Source: Stieleria sedimenti
GTDB lineage: Bacteria > Planctomycetota > Planctomycetia > Pirellulales > Pirellulaceae
Reading direction: 5' to 3'
Assembly (NCBI RefSeq): GCF_025060895.1
Contig: NZ_JANZKV010000039.1
Span: 1 to 64,000, forward strand
Length of the DNA stretch: 64,000 nt
Below are positions 19,101 through 28,900 of this stretch, one piece after another (the first letter of the stretch is position 1; each line of letters begins with the position of its first letter). A model generated the notes under the pieces. It did no database searches, was not told the origin of the DNA, and worked only from the letters and a program-made list of their open reading frames with translations. The position numbers were made by a program, and so were the translations under genes.

Positions 19101-21426
19101 GCTGTACGATGTGACGGCGATGCAAAAAGCCAAAGAACAGTTGCGTCTGCGGACGCGGGCCATCGATGCGGCCAGCAACGGCATTCTGATCGTTGACGCG
19201 CAGAAGGACGATATGCCGATCGCCTACGCCAATCAAGGGTTCGGGCAACTGACCGGATTTGACCCCCAGGAAGTCGTCGGTCGCAATTGCCGGTTCCTGC
19301 AAGGCCCCAAGACCGACCCGGCCGATATCCAAAAGATTCGCGATGCGATCGCAAATCAGGAAAGCTGCCGCGTCACGCTATTGAATTATCGTCGCGACAA
19401 CACGCAGTTTTTTAACGAGTTGGTGATCACGCCGATCTTTGATGCCGACGGTCAATTGACACACTACGTCGGCGTGCAAAGTGATGTGACCGACATAGTC
19501 GAAGCGAGTCAGTCACTGAAACAGAGCGAGCTTGAGTATCGCAGCACCTTCGAAAACGCCGCGATCGGAATCGCCCACGTCGGAATGGAGGGGCAATGGC
19601 TGAGGGCCAACGAAAAACTTTCCCAGATTTTCGGTTACAGTCGGGATGAACTGAAAACAATGACGTTTCAGGACCTGACGCATCCCGAGGATTTGGACAA
19701 AGACCTGTTGCTGTTCATGCAAATGAAACGCGGTGAAATTCCCGGATACTCGATCGAGAAACGCTACGTTCACAAAGACGGTCACACGATCTGGGCACAA
19801 CTGACCACTTCGATTCGTCGCGACGTCGACGACGCCGTCGAATGTTGTATCTCGCTGATCGAGGATATCACCGATCGAAAACTGACCGAACAAAAGTTGG
19901 CTGCGTCGCGGGCGATCATCACCGAAGTGATCGAGAAGAGCCAGGACCCGTTCATCAGTTTCGACGAAAATGGCGTGATCCAGGTCGCCAATCAGGCTGC
20001 ACTGAACTTCGCCGGACAGCCATCGGGCTTGCACGATTGCAGTTTCACCACCCTGTTTGGCGACCAGGCCGATCCGCCGCTGTTGGCTGCCATCGAACGC
20101 GTCCGACAATCGCATCGCGCCGAAACGACCGAATATTATTCGCGGCGGTTGAATCGTTGGTATGACGCCCGCGTATTCCCGGTCGAAAGCGGCGCGGCGG
20201 TTTACATGACCGATGTGACCGGCCGAAAAGAAACCGAATCCTATCTCGAGGCCGCCCGCATCGCGGCCGAAGAAGCGAGCCAGGCCAAAAGCCAGTTCTT
20301 GACCAACATGAGTCACGAAATCCGCTCGCCCATGTCCGCGATCCTTGGCTTTGCCGATCTGACGCTGCGCGACATACGCGAGGGCAACGACGTCGATCCG
20401 GATAACCTGGAAACCGTGATCCGCAACGGCCGCTTCCTGCTGCGGATTATCAACGACATCCTGGATCTTTCCAAGGTCGAAGCCGGCAAGCTGGAAGTCC
20501 GCCGGTCGCGATTCAAATTGATCCCCATGCTGTCCGACATCAACGAATTGATGCGGCACCGCAGCGCGTCCTCGGGCGTTCCGCTGACGATCGAGTTTGA
20601 CGGTGCCATTCCCAGTCGGCTGCGCAGTGATCGCTCACGCGTGGAACAGATCCTGGTCAATCTGATCGGCAACGCACTGAAATTCACGCCCGAAGGCAGC
20701 GTGCGGGTTGTCGTTTCCATGGACACTCAGGACTCGACCGTCATCGAATTCCGCGTGATCGACACCGGCATCGGTATTTCCGAAAGCAATCTCGAACGGT
20801 TGTTTCAAACCTTTAGCCAAGTCCATGATCGCAAGATTGTCGGCGTCGAAGGCACCGGGCTGGGATTGGTGATCAGCAAACGCCTGGCAAACTTGCTCGG
20901 TGGCGACATCACGGCCACCAGTGTCGAAGGCGAGGGCAGCGAGTTCGTGTTGCGGTTACCGGTCGAGGACTTGACCGAGATGGTCGAACCGACTGCGGAG
21001 GATTTGAAGCCCCGTCGGACCAACATCGACCACCTGCCGCGGATCAAGGCTCGGGTCCTGGTCGCCGATGATGCCCGCGACGTCCGACTGGTGACGACCC
21101 GTTTGCTGTCTCGCGCCGGTGCCGATGTCGTCGAAGTCGTCAACGGCGCCGAAGCTGTCAAGGCCGTCCGCCAAGCCGAAGCGGAAAATAAGCCGTTCGC
21201 CTGCGTGCTGATGGACATGCAAATGCCCGAACTCGATGGACGCGAAGCGACGCAACAGATTCGTGACCAAGGTTACACCGTGCCCGTGATCGCGCTGACC
21301 GCCGGAGCAACCAGCGATGAAATCAATGATGCCCTCGCGGCCGGATGCAGCGAATTCATGGCCAAACCCGTCGACGCCGCCGGCCTGATCAGCCGCGTCG
21401 CAGCCCTCACCAACGCAATGTCGTGA
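16174..21426 (+). CDS. CheB-CheR-PAS hybrid histidine kinase with receiver
   Basis: This 1750-residue signalling protein joins in order: a CheB methylesterase domain (GLGASAGGL near residue 25, VVQHLSPD, SGTGSDGSEG); a CheR methyltransferase (VTRFFRDP near 287, WVAGCATGQEAYSVA, ATDLHPDAIRFA, SCRNLLIYL); a Glu/Asn-rich signalling coiled coil at about 680-745 (SNEELQSTNEELHSVNEEL); about four to five PAS domains, one with the LOV-like NCRFLQGP; HisKA (MSHEIRSPMSAILGFADL near 1379); HATPase (NLIGNALKFTP, DTGIGI, GTGLGLVISK); and a receiver (DMQMPELDG, ALTAG, KPVD). The ATG at 16174 begins just before CheB; the long upstream extension has no conserved character. It may link a sensory response to protein methylation without a separate chemotaxis cluster. 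Confidence 0.9.
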   Translation: MDSSEASQDLELQSNLTRSAVPIVGLGASAGGLTALETFFEQLPVDTGAAFVVVQHLSPDYQSHMSELLGRRTKMATVQLSDAVEPEPNTVYLLPPAKHVVLQDGQLQLRDREGDGELNLPIDKFFRSLAEQNDRQIAVMVLSGTGSDGSEGIVGVNRAGGLVLSQDEDSAQFNSMPLNAIKTEAVHVVAPVVELAEALVSFLAGVSIEDVISHCSPLIERNDLESVYQRLEQACGVDFEQYKIGTFTRRLSRRMLLSKIDQLDRYIQRLDSDPAELSRLADDLMIGVTRFFRDPDGYQRLAHRCIRPAVAAKSSGDEFRAWVAGCATGQEAYSVAMLIHHECEKSGISLGIKIFATDLHPDAIRFAQRGHFPTESLSEIPPEFRDKYLVRSADGFEICKNVRNSIVFARHDVLQDAPFTGMDLVSCRNLLIYLVDEAQRRVLNMFAHALKARGVMWLGPSETPGDLVEDFSILDKHWRIFQKDRDSRLPLDLKLRKRPLHGANLLRRPHSSRAPSSALVASYDRILEQYAPPGILVDDDLRPLQIFGDLSRWTTPRPGRLTGTVDDILVEPLRLPIALAIERMKVDQLSVISERAVVDSDPIDIRISAFHHPTQSETHYLINFGSVVTLSGPPSTGLTSTGEPTHRPLAAPVPSQQATSSPPADSTSSDAAALALNAERIRMLEMELEFTRENLQATIEEVETTNEELQSSNEELTSSNEELQSTNEELHSVNEELHTTNAESSRRLQLLTETTRDLETVMLESDVGIVLVDNDLNIRRVTPAAADILLIRRKDAEGERLADYAHALEDVDLIELVQQVSREHKTIERETIDRRDDPILLRVSPYRERSGVVLTMTNLRTVKETADKLRKLTSIIQDSTDAIIGVELNSRVTSWNRGATRLFGYEWDDSRNVELCDALPTEICEVCETLIRELVRHGDVAAKEISTKILDKQVFLQIRVTPVLDEYERVSSAAITLYDVTAMQKAKEQLRLRTRAIDAASNGILIVDAQKDDMPIAYANQGFGQLTGFDPQEVVGRNCRFLQGPKTDPADIQKIRDAIANQESCRVTLLNYRRDNTQFFNELVITPIFDADGQLTHYVGVQSDVTDIVEASQSLKQSELEYRSTFENAAIGIAHVGMEGQWLRANEKLSQIFGYSRDELKTMTFQDLTHPEDLDKDLLLFMQMKRGEIPGYSIEKRYVHKDGHTIWAQLTTSIRRDVDDAVECCISLIEDITDRKLTEQKLAASRAIITEVIEKSQDPFISFDENGVIQVANQAALNFAGQPSGLHDCSFTTLFGDQADPPLLAAIERVRQSHRAETTEYYSRRLNRWYDARVFPVESGAAVYMTDVTGRKETESYLEAARIAAEEASQAKSQFLTNMSHEIRSPMSAILGFADLTLRDIREGNDVDPDNLETVIRNGRFLLRIINDILDLSKVEAGKLEVRRSRFKLIPMLSDINELMRHRSASSGVPLTIEFDGAIPSRLRSDRSRVEQILVNLIGNALKFTPEGSVRVVVSMDTQDSTVIEFRVIDTGIGISESNLERLFQTFSQVHDRKIVGVEGTGLGLVISKRLANLLGGDITATSVEGEGSEFVLRLPVEDLTEMVEPTAEDLKPRRTNIDHLPRIKARVLVADDARDVRLVTTRLLSRAGADVVEVVNGAEAVKAVRQAEAENKPFACVLMDMQMPELDGREATQQIRDQGYTVPVIALTAGATSDEINDALAAGCSEFMAKPVDAAGLISRVAALTNAMS

Positions 21427-21600
21427 GGGGAAACCCGCCGCATTGATCCAGGCAACCGGTGCAATTCCTTCCTGCCTAAATTCGTCGTTGCCTGCCCGTT
21501 TCACGTTCTAGACTTTCCCGTCGCTGTGCCACCGATCCAGGTGCAAAGATTGTCGCGCAGCGGGAAATCATCTCACAACACCTGTCTCGGACTTGGCCAC

Positions 21601-22566
21601 ATGACCAACACAACACAACGCTACCGCCTGCTGACTCGAAGTGACTTTGACGGACTCGTCTGCGCGCTGCTGCTGAAAGAACTCGACATCCTCGGCGAAA
21701 TCAAATTCGTGCATCCGAAGGACATGCAAGACGGCGAGGTCGAGGTGACCGAAAATGATATCCTGACCAACCTGCCTTACGTGCCGGGTTGTCACCTCTG
21801 TTTCGATCACCACAGCAGTGAAGAGATCCGTAACGAAGGCGAACAAGCCGACAACTACGTGCTGTCCACCAGCGCCGACTCCGCCGCGCGCGTCGTCTAT
21901 GACTACTTCGGCGGCCGCGAGCGATTCCCGAAAATCAGCGAAGCGATGATGGAGGCGGTCGACAAAGCCGACGCGGCAAAGTTCTCGGCCGACGAAATTC
22001 TTGACCCTCAAGGCTGGGCATTGCTTTCGTTCCTGATGGATGCACGCACCGGTCTGGGACGATTCCGCAGCTTCCGCGTGTCCAACTACCAACTGATGAT
22101 GGATCTGATCGACTGTTGCCGCGATCTGGATATCGAAGACATCCTGCTGTTGCCCGACGTCCGCGAGCGTGTCGAACTGTACCAGGAACATCGTGAGCTC
22201 GCCCAAGATCAACTCAAACGCTGCGCCACCGTTCATGACAATTTGGTCGTGTTGGATTTGCGCGACGAAGAAACGATCTATGCGACCAACCGATTCGTGA
22301 TCTATTCGGTCTTTCCGAAGTGCAACATTTCGATCCACGTGCTGTGGGGCAAACAACAACAGAACACGGTGTTCACGATCGGCAAATCGATCCTGGACCG
22401 ATCGTGCCGCACCGATGTCGGTGAACTCTGTTACCAATACGGCGGCGGCGGTCACGAAGCCGCGGGCACGTGCCAGGTCGAACACGAAGCGGCCGAGCGT
22501 GTGTTGCAAGAGTTGATCACCCGCATCAACGCCGATCAGCACGCCGCCGCACCGCTGGAAGTCTAA
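21601..22566 (+). CDS. DHH-family phosphoesterase-like protein
   Basis: About 321 residues. It has the DHH-superfamily motif I (LLTRSDFDGLVCALLLKEL), motif III (LCFDHHSSEE), a further conserved stretch (SADSAARVVYDYFGG ... EAVDKADAAKFS), and a DHHA1-type C-terminal motif (YQYGGGGHEAAGTCQV). These residues bind two metal ions and cleave phosphodiesters or phosphoanhydrides in exopolyphosphatase- and NrnA-like members. It belongs to the exopolyphosphatase-related group, but whether it acts on polyphosphate, nano-RNA or another substrate cannot be told. The ATG at 21601 opens the conserved segment. Confidence 0.8.
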   Translation: MTNTTQRYRLLTRSDFDGLVCALLLKELDILGEIKFVHPKDMQDGEVEVTENDILTNLPYVPGCHLCFDHHSSEEIRNEGEQADNYVLSTSADSAARVVYDYFGGRERFPKISEAMMEAVDKADAAKFSADEILDPQGWALLSFLMDARTGLGRFRSFRVSNYQLMMDLIDCCRDLDIEDILLLPDVRERVELYQEHRELAQDQLKRCATVHDNLVVLDLRDEETIYATNRFVIYSVFPKCNISIHVLWGKQQQNTVFTIGKSILDRSCRTDVGELCYQYGGGGHEAAGTCQVEHEAAERVLQELITRINADQHAAAPLEV

Positions 22567-22725
22567 CGACGTCCGGCGCAGTCCAGATAGGCGGCTCACG
22601 CCGGCGGCAGACACTGTGTCTGCCCTTCGGGCATCACCAAAGCCCCACGTTCGCTACGAGCGTCGCTCCGTTCTAACCGTCCGCTTCGGAAGTCTCCGGC
22701 AGGCAGTTATTGTTCTGCACCTTCT

Positions 22726-23283
22726 TCAGGTTGAGGTGTTCGAAGCCAGCGCTCCGTGTTGCCGCAGGACCCTTGTGACGGCATCGTTTTCGTTGTCGAT
22801 CGCTTCATCCAGCGGGGTTCGGTGCCCATTGGTCCGTCGGTTGATGTCCGCACCATTGCGGATCAATATTTCAGCCGTTCTTTCATACGCGTCCGGATCA
22901 CCTTTGCCTTGGGTTGACCCACCCATCGCGACCGCGTGAAGTGCTGTTGTTCCGACAATGGCATCTTGATTGACGTCTGCACCGTGTTTGAGCAGAAGTT
23001 CAACGGCTTCGGCACTCCCCGCGTCAGCGCCCCATGAGAGAGGAGTCAGCCACCAATCACTCGCCGAATCGTTCACCTTTGCACCTAGTTCGATGAGACG
23101 TTGGCAGACTTCGGTGGCATTCCGATGCGCGGCCCAATGAAGGGGTGAAGCGCCGTGAAGTTGCCCCGATCGACCAGAGTGTTCCGTGGCCAATCCCGGA
23201 GACGCATCGAGCATTTCCAACGCTTCCGTATTCCGGTGGGCGCGGATCAGTTCGATCAATGTGTCGACATCAGGCATGGTCAT
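22726..23283 (-). CDS. Ankyrin-repeat protein
   Basis: About 185 residues from the ATG at 23283. At least four ankyrin repeats are visible: ASPLHWAAHRNATEVCQRLIELGAKVN, then TPLSWGADAGSAEAVELLLKHGADVN, TALHAVAMGG followed by a repeat end AEILIRNGADIN, and TPLDEAIDNENDAVTRVLRQHGA. Ankyrin repeats are protein-binding scaffolds. There is no signal peptide, so it is probably cytoplasmic. A longer frame begins at 23349, but its N-terminus lacks repeat character. It converges on the DHH gene; the partner is unknown. Confidence 0.8.
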   Translation of the reverse strand: MTMPDVDTLIELIRAHRNTEALEMLDASPGLATEHSGRSGQLHGASPLHWAAHRNATEVCQRLIELGAKVNDSASDWWLTPLSWGADAGSAEAVELLLKHGADVNQDAIVGTTALHAVAMGGSTQGKGDPDAYERTAEILIRNGADINRRTNGHRTPLDEAIDNENDAVTRVLRQHGALASNTST

Positions 23284-23349
23284 GTCGGATGCTTCCAAAG
23301 TGCGACGTTCATGTGGATGCAGTGTCGCTTGGTAGCCGGTCTTAGCCAA

Positions 23350-23587
23350 TTCATCTCACAAGTAATCTGAACACGCCCTCCCCTCGCCCCGCTCGGCCCT
23401 CCCGCACAGTGGGAGCCTGCTTAATGTAGTGCGTCTGCCCCTCGCTTCGCTCGACCTCCCCTGCCAGGAGGGTGGCTTTTAGGCTGCATGACCTGCACAT
23501 GGGAGGGTGACTGTTTATCTTGGTGTGTGGCCGAAATGTTTCCGAACTGGGGTAACCTGCCCCGTTCTGCTGCCATACACCCATGAA
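23350..23587. repeat. Remnant intergenic repeats
   Basis: The stretch contains paired fragments of repeated sequence: CGCCCTCCCCTCGCCCCGCTCGG beside GTGGGAGCC, and later CCCTCGCTTCGCTCGACCTCCCC with a matching GGAGGGTGG. These are typical of the degenerate palindromes scattered in this genome. It also forms the leader of the sigma-factor operon. No promoter can be assigned with confidence. Confidence 0.45.
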
Positions 23588-24187
23588 ATGGCAATTGATC
23601 CCCCCTTCGACGATTTGCAGACCGAATCTGCGTTACGGCGTGTTTGTCGCGGTGAAACGGCAGCATTTGAGGCCGTGGTGCGCCGTTTCGAAAGGCCGCT
23701 ACGGGCTTGGCTGGCCGCCCACGCACCGCCGGGTGTGGACGTCGACGAGCTGGCGCAACGCAGTTTTGTGGCGGCGTTCACGCGGTTGAAGGAGTATCAG
23801 CCGGGTACGGATTTTGCCGCCTGGTTGTTCACGATCGCGCGGTTCCAGCTCCGCACCGAGACGACTCGGCTGCGGCGGATCGCCGACTATCACGCCCGTT
23901 ACGGTCCCGATCTGTTGCAACGCGAACTGGATCGGCGCTGTGACGAGACGCCGGAGATGTGGACGACGCGATTGGAGAGTTTGCAAATGTGTTTGGATTC
24001 GCTGGGTGAGTCGCTGCGCCAGTTTGTCTCGTGGCGCTATGACGAGGAGATTCCGTTGGAAGAAATGGCCGCCCGTTGTGATCGTTCGGTCCCCGCCGTC
24101 AAAAAACAACTTTGGAAAGTCCGGCAGAAGCTGCAGCAGTGCATTGAAAAACGAATGGCGACCGTGAACGGAGGTGCCACGCAATGA
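23588..24187 (+). CDS. ECF-type RNA polymerase sigma factor
   Basis: About 199 residues. Region 2 is visible as ETAAFEAVVRRFERPLRAWLAAHAP, then VDELAQRSFVAAFTRLKEYQPG and DFAAWLFTIARFQL. Region 4 is SLRQFVSWRYDEEIPLEEMAARCDRSVPAVKKQLWKVRQKL, a helix-turn-helix for the -35 element. It belongs to the planctomycete ECF group that heads cytochrome/DUF1501 operons. I chose the ATG at 23588 (MAIDPPFDD). The last bases overlap the next start (ATGA), so sigma factor and FecR-like protein are made together. It probably directs transcription of this operon, which is inference from position. Confidence 0.88.
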   Translation: MAIDPPFDDLQTESALRRVCRGETAAFEAVVRRFERPLRAWLAAHAPPGVDVDELAQRSFVAAFTRLKEYQPGTDFAAWLFTIARFQLRTETTRLRRIADYHARYGPDLLQRELDRRCDETPEMWTTRLESLQMCLDSLGESLRQFVSWRYDEEIPLEEMAARCDRSVPAVKKQLWKVRQKLQQCIEKRMATVNGGATQ

Positions 24188-25914
24188 CAGACGAACGATT
24201 CACCGAGCTGTGGACCGACTACCTGGAAGGTGAGTTGGACGAACACGGACTGGCCGAGCTTCGAGATCTGTTGGAAGCCGAGGAAAGCCGCGTGGCGGAG
24301 GCCGCTGATCTGTTTCAGACCCATCGGCTGTTGGGATTGATTGTGGAGGAAGAGCCGACCCAACAGGACGAATTCGTCCGTGAAACGATGGCCAAGTTGC
24401 CGAGGAGTCACGACGAGTTTGTCGGCCGTGTGATGTCCAATGTCACGCAGACGAAAACGGCTCGGCAGGAAACCGCTCAGCAGGAACGATCGCAACAGCA
24501 AACGGCACCGGACGGAGACACGTTTCGCGATCGGCGGCGGATGTCGGCCGGGATGTGGGGCGCCGCGGCGGTCTTGTTGCTTGCGGCGTTGTCGTGGGTG
24601 ATGTTGCCGCAACGGCAGCGCGAAGGCGGCGAATCGGCGTCGACTCGGATCGACGTGCGGCTGGCCAGCAGCGCGCATGCGACGTTTTTCGGCGAGCTGT
24701 CGCCGCCCGTCGGGACGGTGCTCGCGCCGCAGCGAGAGTATGTGTTGATGAGTGGCATGGTGGAGGTCGCGTTTCCCGCCGGGGCGTCCGCGATTTTGGA
24801 AGGCCCCGCGGTGTTCCGCGTCACCAGCCACGAGAGCTTGGCCTTGGATGTCGGTCGTTGCAGCGTTCATGCCCCCGACGGCGCCGAAGGTTTTCGGATC
24901 GACACGCCGGCGACTCGGGTGGTGGATCGCGGGACACGATTCGCGGTCACGGTGTCGGAAACCAGCGAGACGGAAGTGCATGTCGCCGAAGGGGCAGCGG
25001 ATGTGTATGAACGCTCCGGCCCGGTCGCGGCCGAACAAGCAACTGAACAAGTCGCCGAGCAACCCGTGCAAACGCGATTGGTTCGCGGGCAAGCGAAAGC
25101 CTTTGCAGCGGCGGGCCGTCTTGGAGCCCAGCCGGTGCCCTTCGATTCCAACGTCTATCGGCACGGTTTGCCCGACCGTGTGGTGTCTTACGAGGCGACG
25201 CAGGCGGTCGGCGGTGGTGCGGAAATGCTGACCAGCGTGACGGTGCAGCGTGGCGGGCGGGTGATGAAAATTGACGTGGGTGATTTGATCGCGACGCGTT
25301 TGACGTGGTTCAAATCCACCGAGCCACGGGCGTTCCTGTGCGGCGGTCAAACGCTGCCCGTTCCGGCGACGGATGTCGTCTTTGATCACAGTCTGGTCAC
25401 CGGCGTGATCAATCCCGACGGCAGCGAGCAGCCGCTGACGAGCGACCCGATCCTGACGGGTGATGCCGGGACACCGGGTTTCGCCGTCCGTTTCGATTCA
25501 CCGGTTTTCAACGGGCCGGGAGCCGACGTGGTATTCTTTGATTTGCAATCGTTCGGCAACCCGATCGACGGAGACGCGTTTCATGTCAGTCCGCTGGTGT
25601 TTCGCGACGGGCTGAAGTCCCACACGATCCGTCGATACGACTTGACGATGGAATCGCCCGAGGCCCAAGTGTTGGCTAACTTTTACGTCCACCTGTTCGC
25701 CCAACCGGCTGACTCGGTCGCGCAGTTGCAGACGCTTCAAGCGGTCCAGCAGCGGCAGGCGATGCGGTTTCGCGGCCTGGCCGTGGGAATCGATTTGTCC
25801 GATCTGGGATTCGCACCGAACGAACGCGTCGAGGGACTTTTTTTTCAAGATGCGCTTGATGACAAACACATGGTTGACCCGGTCTTCATCGCCGGCTTAC
25901 CGGAGCTGAATTGA
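24184..25914 (+). CDS. FecR-domain membrane regulator
   Basis: A 576-residue single-pass membrane protein. The N-terminal part is an anti-sigma-like cytoplasmic segment (FTELWTDYLEGELDEHGLAELRDLLEAE), then a helix (MWGAAAVLLLAALSWVMLP, near residue 125). The periplasmic part has a FecR domain of about residues 170-290: LMSGMVEVAFPAGASAILEGPAVFRV, LDVGRCSVHAP, GFRIDTPATRVVDRGTRFAV, and EVHVAEGAADVYE. The remaining 280 residues are unassigned beta-rich sequence, possibly a lectin-like domain. It likely senses a periplasmic signal and controls the ECF sigma factor encoded just upstream, as FecR does for FecI. Confidence 0.82.
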   Translation: MTDERFTELWTDYLEGELDEHGLAELRDLLEAEESRVAEAADLFQTHRLLGLIVEEEPTQQDEFVRETMAKLPRSHDEFVGRVMSNVTQTKTARQETAQQERSQQQTAPDGDTFRDRRRMSAGMWGAAAVLLLAALSWVMLPQRQREGGESASTRIDVRLASSAHATFFGELSPPVGTVLAPQREYVLMSGMVEVAFPAGASAILEGPAVFRVTSHESLALDVGRCSVHAPDGAEGFRIDTPATRVVDRGTRFAVTVSETSETEVHVAEGAADVYERSGPVAAEQATEQVAEQPVQTRLVRGQAKAFAAAGRLGAQPVPFDSNVYRHGLPDRVVSYEATQAVGGGAEMLTSVTVQRGGRVMKIDVGDLIATRLTWFKSTEPRAFLCGGQTLPVPATDVVFDHSLVTGVINPDGSEQPLTSDPILTGDAGTPGFAVRFDSPVFNGPGADVVFFDLQSFGNPIDGDAFHVSPLVFRDGLKSHTIRRYDLTMESPEAQVLANFYVHLFAQPADSVAQLQTLQAVQQRQAMRFRGLAVGIDLSDLGFAPNERVEGLFFQDALDDKHMVDPVFIAGLPELN

Positions 25915-25916
25915 AC

Positions 25917-28900
25917 ATGGGAAATGACTCCAACTGGCGTAAGCTTCCAGCTTGCGATCCCCGCCGGCTTGCCCGGCGAACCTGTGCTTTCGCCGCGCTG
26001 TTGCCCTGGCTGCTGACCGCGTCACTTTCCGCGGCCGAAAGTACTCCACCGGGACGTGATCTGTTTGAGATTCATGTTCGACCGATGCTGGTGCAACACT
26101 GCATCAAGTGTCACGGCGAGACCAAACAGGAAGGCGGCTTGCGGCTCGATACCTTCGAAAGCCTGCTCGAGGGCGGCGATTCCGGCCCCGCGATCGTCGC
26201 GGGCAAGCCGGACGAGAGTTTGTTGATCGAAGCACTGCGTTATGAATCGTTTGAGATGCCGCCGAGTGGCCAGCTGGAAGCGTCCGTCACCGCCGGAATC
26301 GAGCAATGGGTCCGAGCCGATTCGCCTTGGCCGCAAGGCTTGGTGTTGAAGCCGACGCCGAAGATCACCGACCAGGATCGCGACTGGTGGTGCTATCAAC
26401 CGATCGCCGATCCGGACGTGCCGGAAGTGGAGGACAACGGTTGGTGTCGCAATGAAATGGACCACTTTGTGTTCCAGCGACTCCGTCGCGAAGGCATCGA
26501 ACCGGCGGCGGAATCCGAATCCGCACAACTCGCCCGACGGGTTCACTTTGCCGTGACGGGATTGCCGCCCAATGGTCAATCTGCCGGCACGCTCGCGACC
26601 GGCGAGGGCTGGTACGAAGCACTCGTCGATCAGTTGCTTGACGATCCGGCCTACGGCGAGAACCAGGCGCGGTATTGGTTGGACCTGGTTCGCTACGCCG
26701 ACTCGGACGGTTACAACGCCGATCACGGGCGTCCCGAAGCGTACCACTATCGCGATTATGTGATTCGCTCGTTCAACGAAGACAAACCGTATGATCGCTT
26801 TGTGCTCGAACAACTCGCCGGCGATGAAGTCGATCCCGGCAACCGAGATGCGTTGATCGGCACGATGTATCTGCGTCATTGGATCTACGAATGGAATCAA
26901 CGCGACGTGGAAGGCCAATGGCAGCAGATTCTCAGCGACGTCACCGAGACGACCGCCGATGTCTTCCTCGCCCAGGGATTGAAGTGTGCCCGTTGTCACG
27001 ACCACAAGTTCGATCCGCTGCTGCAGAAAGATTACTACGCGATGAAGGCGTTCTTCGCGCCGCTGCAGCCGCGTGAAGATTTGCCGATCGCGGACGTGGA
27101 AACTCGCACCCGGCATTTGCAACAACAGCAGACTTGGGAAGCGGCGACGGAGGAGATCCGCAAGCGGTTGCACGAAATCGAAACGCCGGTGTTGCTGGCC
27201 CATGCCACGCGCGAAGGATTCAAAAAATTCACCGAAGAGATCCGGTCGATGATCTCCAGCCGTCGTTGTGACCGCAGTCCGTACGAGCATCAGATCGCGT
27301 CGCTGGCGTCGAATCAATTTGACCTGCATCCGGACAAGCTGGCGGAGTGGTTGGACGAAGAAACCGAAGCCGAACGCCAGCGGTTGCGAAAGGCTCTGGC
27401 CGAGTTCGATCACTTGAAACCGGAACCGTTGCCCACGCTGAAATTTGTCGCCAGCGATGTGGGGCCGGTTGCGCCGCCCACCACGATCCCCGACTCCACC
27501 GATTCATCGCCGATTCCTCCCGGCTATCCGCTGATTCTGGACGACAAGCCGGCCGAGATTCAGCCGCCGCCGCCGGCATTGCAGTCGACCGGGCGGCGGA
27601 CGGCGCTGGCCCGCTGGATCACCGACCCCGACAATCCGTTGACCGCGCGGGTGATCGTCAACCGCGTTTGGCAACAACATTTCGGACGTGGCTTGGTGGA
27701 AACGACCAGCGACTTCGGGCGTCTGGGAATGCCGCCGTCGCACCCCGAGCTGCTCGACTGGTTGGCCCGCCGGTTCATGCAGGACGGCTGGAGCCTCAAA
27801 AAACTGCATCGTTTGATTTTGACGTCGGCCACCTATCGTCAATCGTCCGAGCGGCCGATGGACGAGCAACTGGCGAAGCTCGATCCGCAGAACGTCCTCC
27901 TGTGGCGGATGAATCCACGACGGCTATCCGGTGAAGAGATTCATGATGCCGTGCTGGTGGCCAGCGGGAAATTGGCGAAAGAAAAGCGTGCGATCTACAA
28001 AACGGTCAAACGCAACAAGCTGGATCCGCTGTTGGCGGTGTTCGATTTTCCCGATCGTGTGGAGAGTCAATGCAAACGGCATCGAACGACCACGTCGCCC
28101 CAAGCCTTGTTGATGATGAATGATCCGTGGCTGCACGACCGGGCGAAAGACATGGCCAGTGAGATGGCGTCGGCAAGTCTTGATTCGCTGGTCCATAGCG
28201 TCTACCAAAGGATTTATTTCCGCGAACCCGGCGAAGGCGAACTTCAACAAGCCGAGCGGTTCGTCGACTCCTACGAATCGATTTCGCCAGAATCCGCCGC
28301 GCCGAAGCAGCTGGCGACGTTCCCCGACGGGCGGTCGGCGATCGCATTGAAATCGGAGCCGCCGACGGAGATCCAAATCCCAGCGGTCGAGACGCTTCAG
28401 ACCGCGTCCGACAACGCTGATTTTACGATCGAAGCGACGGTGATGTTGCATTCGCTGTACCCGGATGCGTCGGTTCGAACGATCGTCGCCAACTGGTCGG
28501 GAAATCAGTCACAGCAGGGCTGGTCGCTCGGTGTGACATCCACCAAGAGTGCATTCAAGCCCCGCAATCTGATCCTGCAACTGGTGGGTTCACGCGCCGA
28601 TCCGCAAGGTAAACCGGAATACGAAGTCGTCGCTTCCGATCTGCGGCTGGAACTGAACCGTCCGTACTCCATCGCCGTGTCGATCGATCTGGACGACGCG
28701 TCGGAGAACGGCATCACGTTCTACTTGCAAGATTTGTCAATGCCTGATGCGAAGCCACAGGTTGCCAGCGTGGAACACCGTGCCCGCTGGAATGTGCAAG
28801 CCGATCGGCCGATCGAAATCGGCGGTCGCTCGAATCGCCATCGCTGGGATGGATTGATCCAGAATGTCCGTCTGCATCAAGCCGCACTCAGCGGTGACGA

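Noticed and set aside
24037-25389. Minus-strand open frame of 450 codons
   Set aside because: It is opposite the sigma factor and FecR-like genes, which are supported by clear domains.
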